Both the position numbers and the translations under genes were made by a program. Of a stretch of DNA of 8,639 nucleotides, positions 6,435 to 8,639 are shown one piece after another. Position 1 is the first letter of the stretch, and each line of letters opens with the position of its first letter. The stretch covers positions 1 through 8,639 of the forward strand of contig QGVC01000139.1 in NCBI GenBank assembly GCA_003242645.1. Reading direction: 5' to 3'. The stretch comes from Pseudomonadota bacterium. Its GTDB lineage: Bacteria; Pseudomonadota; Alphaproteobacteria; Rhizobiales; Hyphomicrobiaceae. The notes under the pieces were generated by a model. The model was given only the letters and a program-made list of their open reading frames with translations, was not told the origin of the DNA and did no database searches.

Positions 6435-6534
6435 CCGAAACTCCACACTGCTAAGGAACGCCGGGGAGCGAGTGGCCAATCATGGCATGAAACGGTAGCC
6501 GGCCGCACGTCCTCAGCGCGTCTCTGAAACTAAC

Positions 6535-6564
6535 ATCGGGCGCCTGCGGCTACCGGCGCCCGAT
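6535..6564 (-). terminator. Likely terminator of the marR-type gene
   Basis: A perfect 10-bp inverted repeat, ATCGGGCGCC and GGCGCCCGAT, surrounds a 10-base loop, 45 bases after the marR-type stop codon. Read on the minus strand it is followed by GTTAGTTT, a weak U tract; on the plus strand no T run follows. It therefore most likely ends the marR transcript before cinA. Confidence 0.6.
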
Positions 6565-6609
6565 TCGAAACCTTCAAAGCAAAATGCAGCCGAGTACGCA
6601 GGAGCTGTA

Positions 6610-7089
6610 TCAGGCGACAGCCAGCTTCTCGGCTTGCTGCAGCAGCTTGTCCAGCGTCTCCCTGCTTTCCGGGCCCATGACGCCAACGGCGCGCTCCTGG
6701 GCCGCCAACCATACGGGGTAAGCTTCCTTGATTATGCGGCGGCCTTTCTCTGTGAGATGCAACCCCCGTCCCCGCCGCCCTGCCGGCGGATCCATCGTGA
6801 TCAGGTTGAGCGCGAGCAGCCGCTTCAGATTACGTGAAAGGGTCGATTTTTCGATGTCGAGCGTGAAGCCAATCTCGACCGCCGTGATCCCATCCTGCTG
6901 CGCCAGCTGAGTGAGCAAGGTGAACTGGCTCGCCGTGATCCCGAGCGGGCGCATAGCGTCGTCATAGACGCGGGTGATGATCCGGCTAAGCTGGCGAACC
7001 CGCGTGGCGATGCAACTTGCGGAGGTCGTCTCTGCGATGGTTGCAAGCTCTGCTGCCGCGGAGTCCGGCTCCTGGGTCATAATGTTCAT
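6610..7089 (-). CDS. MarR-family winged helix-turn-helix regulator
   Basis: A 159-residue transcriptional regulator of the MarR family; these act as homodimers on short palindromes, usually next to their own genes, and often respond to small aromatic ligands or oxidants. Helices at about 28-49 (ATRVRQLSRIITRVYDDAM) begin the dimer/DNA domain. LGITASQFTLLTQLAQ is the first part of the winged HTH, LDIEKSTLSRNLKRLLALNLI at 78-97 contains the recognition helix, and PAGRRGRGLHLTEKG at 102-116 is the Arg-rich wing. A long C-terminal helix completes the dimer interface. One cysteine (Cys26) lies near the N-terminus; whether it senses redox is unknown. A TTG at 7122 would extend the frame by 11 residues, but the ATG at 7089 has AGGAG six bases upstream and is chosen. 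It lies 98 bases downstream of ispDF, with a dyad in the gap that could be its operator. The target genes are unknown. Confidence 0.92.
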   Translation of the reverse strand: MNIMTQEPDSAAAELATIAETTSASCIATRVRQLSRIITRVYDDAMRPLGITASQFTLLTQLAQQDGITAVEIGFTLDIEKSTLSRNLKRLLALNLITMDPPAGRRGRGLHLTEKGRRIIKEAYPVWLAAQERAVGVMGPESRETLDKLLQQAEKLAVA

Positions 7090-7115
7090 CGGAGGCTCCT
7101 GGCTTCGCCAGTGGA

Positions 7116-7138
7116 GATACAACGCTTTATTGTTGATC
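7116..7138 (-). promoter_or_regulatory. Candidate operator upstream of the marR-type gene
   Basis: The sequence reads GAT-A-CAAC, eight bases, GTTG-ATC: an imperfect dyad with one unpaired base, centred about 37 bases before the chosen start codon. The size and position fit MarR-family autoregulatory sites. No protein-binding evidence can be drawn from the sequence, and the half-sites are short. Confidence 0.4.
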
Positions 7139-7187
7139 GGCGATTCTCACCACCGATGCAAGGCAAGGTGCTCTCTCGACTGCCGAT

Positions 7188-8381
7188 TCAGGAGCAGGGG
7201 TTGCACGGAGGCAGCAGCACGGTGGCACTGGCCAGCGCCGCAATGCCCTCCCGCCGCCCTGTAAAGCCAAGTCCCTCCGTCGTCGTCGCTTTGACGCTGA
7301 CGCGATCGATCCCTATTCCGAGGATGTCGGCGATGGTGGTGCGCATGGCTTCGCGATGAGGCGAAATTTTAGGCGCCTCACACAGCAGCGTGACATCGAC
7401 GTTCATGACTTGGCCGCCCCGCTCGGCAACACGGCGGGCGGCTTCGCGCAGAAAAACGTGGGAGGCGGTACCCGCCCATCTCTGATCCGACGGCGGAAAA
7501 TGCTGGCCGATATCCCCATCGGCGATCGCTCCGAGAAGAGCATCCGTCAGGGCATGCAGTCCGACGTCTGCATCGGAATGCCCCTCGAGACCCCGGTCGT
7601 GATCGATCCGCACACCGCACAACCAGACATGATCGCCTTCGCAAAATCGGTGTACGTCGAAACCGGTGCCTGTCCGGTACTCGCCCATGCCGGTTGGCGG
7701 GGCGATGAGCTGCTCTGCCAAAGCAAAGTCCTCCTCGGTCGTGAGCTTGAGGTTGCGGGCGCTCCCTTCGACGATGGCAACCCGCAGTCCAGCCCACTCC
7801 GCAATTGCCGCATCGTCCGTGAAGTCCGTTCGGCCGGCCTCAAAAGCGGCGTTATGGGCCTCCAGGATCTTGGAGAATCGAAAGCCCTGCGGGGTCTGGG
7901 CTCGCCAGAGGTTCTGGCGGGGGACCGTCTCCTCGATGCAGCCGTCAGCCCCTAGCCGTTTGAGCGTGTCGCTTTCGGGGACGGCGGCAATGGCTGCGTC
8001 GAACGACGTAAGAGCCTCGATGACCCGTGCGATGGTCCCCAAATCGACGAACGGACGGGCTGCATCATGAATCAGCACGGTGTCCGGATTGACATCAGCC
8101 AGTGCATTGAGTCCAGCCCGGACCGACTCCTGGCGCGTGGCGCCGCCGTGAACTGGCTTGCGAAGCGGCGCATCCAGCGTCGAGCAGCAGGCATCGTAGA
8201 GGGCGCGGTCATCGGGATGAATGACAACCTGAATCGTCTCGATTCGGGCATCCGCCGCGAGCGCCCTGATGGTCCGCGCCAGAACCGGTTGGCCGCCAAG
8301 CATCCGATATTGTTTCGGGATGGATGCCGCTGCGGCGCGTGTGCCGCGTCCTGCAGCGACGATTAGCGCGGCCACGCGCAC
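7188..8381 (-). CDS. ispDF: Bifunctional IspD-IspF enzyme of the MEP isoprenoid pathway
   Basis: A fused enzyme of 397 residues. The N-terminal IspD part (about 1-228) transfers CMP to 2-C-methyl-D-erythritol 4-phosphate: AALIVAAGRGTR at 4-15 and Lys23 in PKQY bind CTP, and HDAARPFV at 105-112 and TPQGFR at 163-168 are further family blocks. The C-terminal IspF part (about 236-397) cyclises CDP-ME 2-phosphate: metal ligands Asp242 and His244 in TGFDVHRF, GHSDADVGLHALTDALLGA at 267-285 with His276 as the third ligand, IGQHFPPSD, and KATTTEGLGFTGR at 364-376 with Glu369. The PPTGM linker replaces separate stop and start codons. The start is GTG, with GGGAGG six bases upstream. The fused form is common in Alphaproteobacteria and is one basis for the taxonomic call. 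It supplies IPP and DMAPP for ubiquinone, hopanoids and undecaprenyl carriers. The IspE step is not encoded here. Confidence 0.97.
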   Translation of the reverse strand: MRVAALIVAAGRGTRAAAASIPKQYRMLGGQPVLARTIRALAADARIETIQVVIHPDDRALYDACCSTLDAPLRKPVHGGATRQESVRAGLNALADVNPDTVLIHDAARPFVDLGTIARVIEALTSFDAAIAAVPESDTLKRLGADGCIEETVPRQNLWRAQTPQGFRFSKILEAHNAAFEAGRTDFTDDAAIAEWAGLRVAIVEGSARNLKLTTEEDFALAEQLIAPPTGMGEYRTGTGFDVHRFCEGDHVWLCGVRIDHDRGLEGHSDADVGLHALTDALLGAIADGDIGQHFPPSDQRWAGTASHVFLREAARRVAERGGQVMNVDVTLLCEAPKISPHREAMRTTIADILGIGIDRVSVKATTTEGLGFTGRREGIAALASATVLLPPCNPCS

Positions 8382-8477
8382 TTCGATCCTCCCGTGCCTT
8401 CAACCGCATCACGAATGCTGGCGTGAAGCTCTAATCGCCGTATGCACTCGATGCAACGGTGGCGTGCGACGTTGCAA

Positions 8478-8491
8478 TTCGCACTTGCGAA
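8478..8491. promoter_or_regulatory. Perfect 14-bp palindrome upstream of ispDF
   Basis: TTCGCACTTGCGAA has two 6-base half-sites, TTCGCA and TGCGAA, around a 2-base centre. It lies about 100 bases before the ispDF start codon, in the range of a promoter-proximal operator. The symmetric length is that of a dimeric regulator site, but no regulator can be assigned. Confidence 0.45.
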
Positions 8492-8558
8492 ACACGCTCT
8501 CCTGCCCTAGTCTGCCCAAACATTCAGCACAGGATTGAAGTGACCAATATCTAGGCAT

Positions 8559-8602
8559 GAGACCCACCCAGCGTTGCCCAAACCACCCCAGCATTGGGTC
8601 TC
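8559..8602. repeat. Inverted repeat with an internal direct repeat
   Basis: GAGACCCA at 8559-8566 and TGGGTCTC at 8595-8602 are perfect 8-base inverted arms 28 bases apart. Between and overlapping them, CCCAGCGTTG at 8567-8576 recurs as CCCAGCATTG at 8587-8596, exactly 20 bases later. Two turns of spacing would place both copies on one face of the helix. TGCCCAAAC also occurs at 8513-8521 and 8575-8583. Confidence 0.5.
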
Positions 8603-8639
8603 TTCAGTTTAAAAACCCAGTCGTGCTCCCCCGTTGTTG

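Larger units (their letters stand above)
8382..8639. other. Upstream region of ispDF; no gene supported
   Basis: No open frame here has a recognisable product. The region must contain the ispDF promoter (minus strand) and may hold a promoter for a gene beyond the right edge; in related genomes dusB often lies in that direction, which cannot be checked here. I found no convincing sigma-70 box pair. Dyads and repeats in this stretch are listed separately. Confidence 0.5.

Noticed and set aside
6435..6479. Longer cinA starting at TTG 6479
   Set aside because: It has no good ribosome site, and the added 15 residues do not look like the family's N-terminus. The ATG at 6434 has GTGGAG at good spacing.
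7090..7122. Longer marR-type gene starting at TTG 7122
   Set aside because: The ATG at 7089 has a strong AGGAG six bases upstream, which the longer version would bury in coding sequence.
8409..8594. Small minus-strand open frame of 61 codons upstream of ispDF
   Set aside because: It has no family resemblance, a Cys/Arg-rich composition, and covers the palindrome and repeat cluster expected of a regulatory region.
1..8639. CRISPR arrays, tRNA/rRNA genes, insertion sequences or phage genes
   Set aside because: No spaced direct repeats of CRISPR type, no tRNA cloverleaf, no transposase or integrase motifs and no terminal inverted repeats were seen on either strand.

Overview
The window looks like chromosomal DNA of an alphaproteobacterium, most likely in the Hyphomicrobiales (Rhizobiales). 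The evidence is high-GC coding sequence throughout, a fused IspD-IspF enzyme, and the grouping of lpdA, lipA, a COQ10/RatA-type START protein, a short CinA and ispDF, an order I recall from many members of that order. A more precise placement is not possible from the sequence alone.

Layout, left to right. Positions 1-1140 (+) hold the 3' part of a gene for a protein with three 71-residue helix-hairpin-helix-like repeats; its start lies outside the window. Next come a small lipoprotein (1332-1616, +) and a strong terminator-like hairpin (1667-1701). Then lpdA (1723-3168), an AHSA1-type SRPBCC protein (3221-3634), a tandem pair of GlsB/YeaQ-type small membrane proteins (3767-4024 and 4052-4315), lipA (4428-5378) and a COQ10/RatA-like START protein (5477-5950) all run on the + strand. 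On the - strand, read right to left, are ispDF (8381-7188), a MarR-type regulator (7089-6610) and a stand-alone CinA C-terminal domain (6434-5937). The two blocks meet tail to tail with a 14-bp overlap of the last codons. Positions 8382-8639 carry no gene that can be supported. They hold the upstream region of ispDF, with a perfect 14-bp palindrome and a small repeat cluster.

Functionally this is mostly housekeeping. LpdA (E3) reoxidises the dihydrolipoyl arms of 2-oxoacid dehydrogenase complexes, and LipA makes the lipoyl groups those complexes need. The COQ10-like protein points to ubiquinone handling in respiration. IspDF supplies isoprenoid precursors (ubiquinone side chain, hopanoids) through the MEP pathway. 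CinA/PncC recycles pyridine nucleotide. The SRPBCC protein, GlsB pair, lipoprotein and MarR regulator are small accessory or stress-type genes between the conserved ones.

No previously undescribed multi-gene system is evident. The points most worth checking are the triple-repeat H3TH-like protein, the MarR gene between ispDF and cinA with a candidate operator in front of it, the tandem GlsB pair, and the dyads upstream of ispDF and ratA. Several starts were set by Shine-Dalgarno position rather than by the longest open frame.
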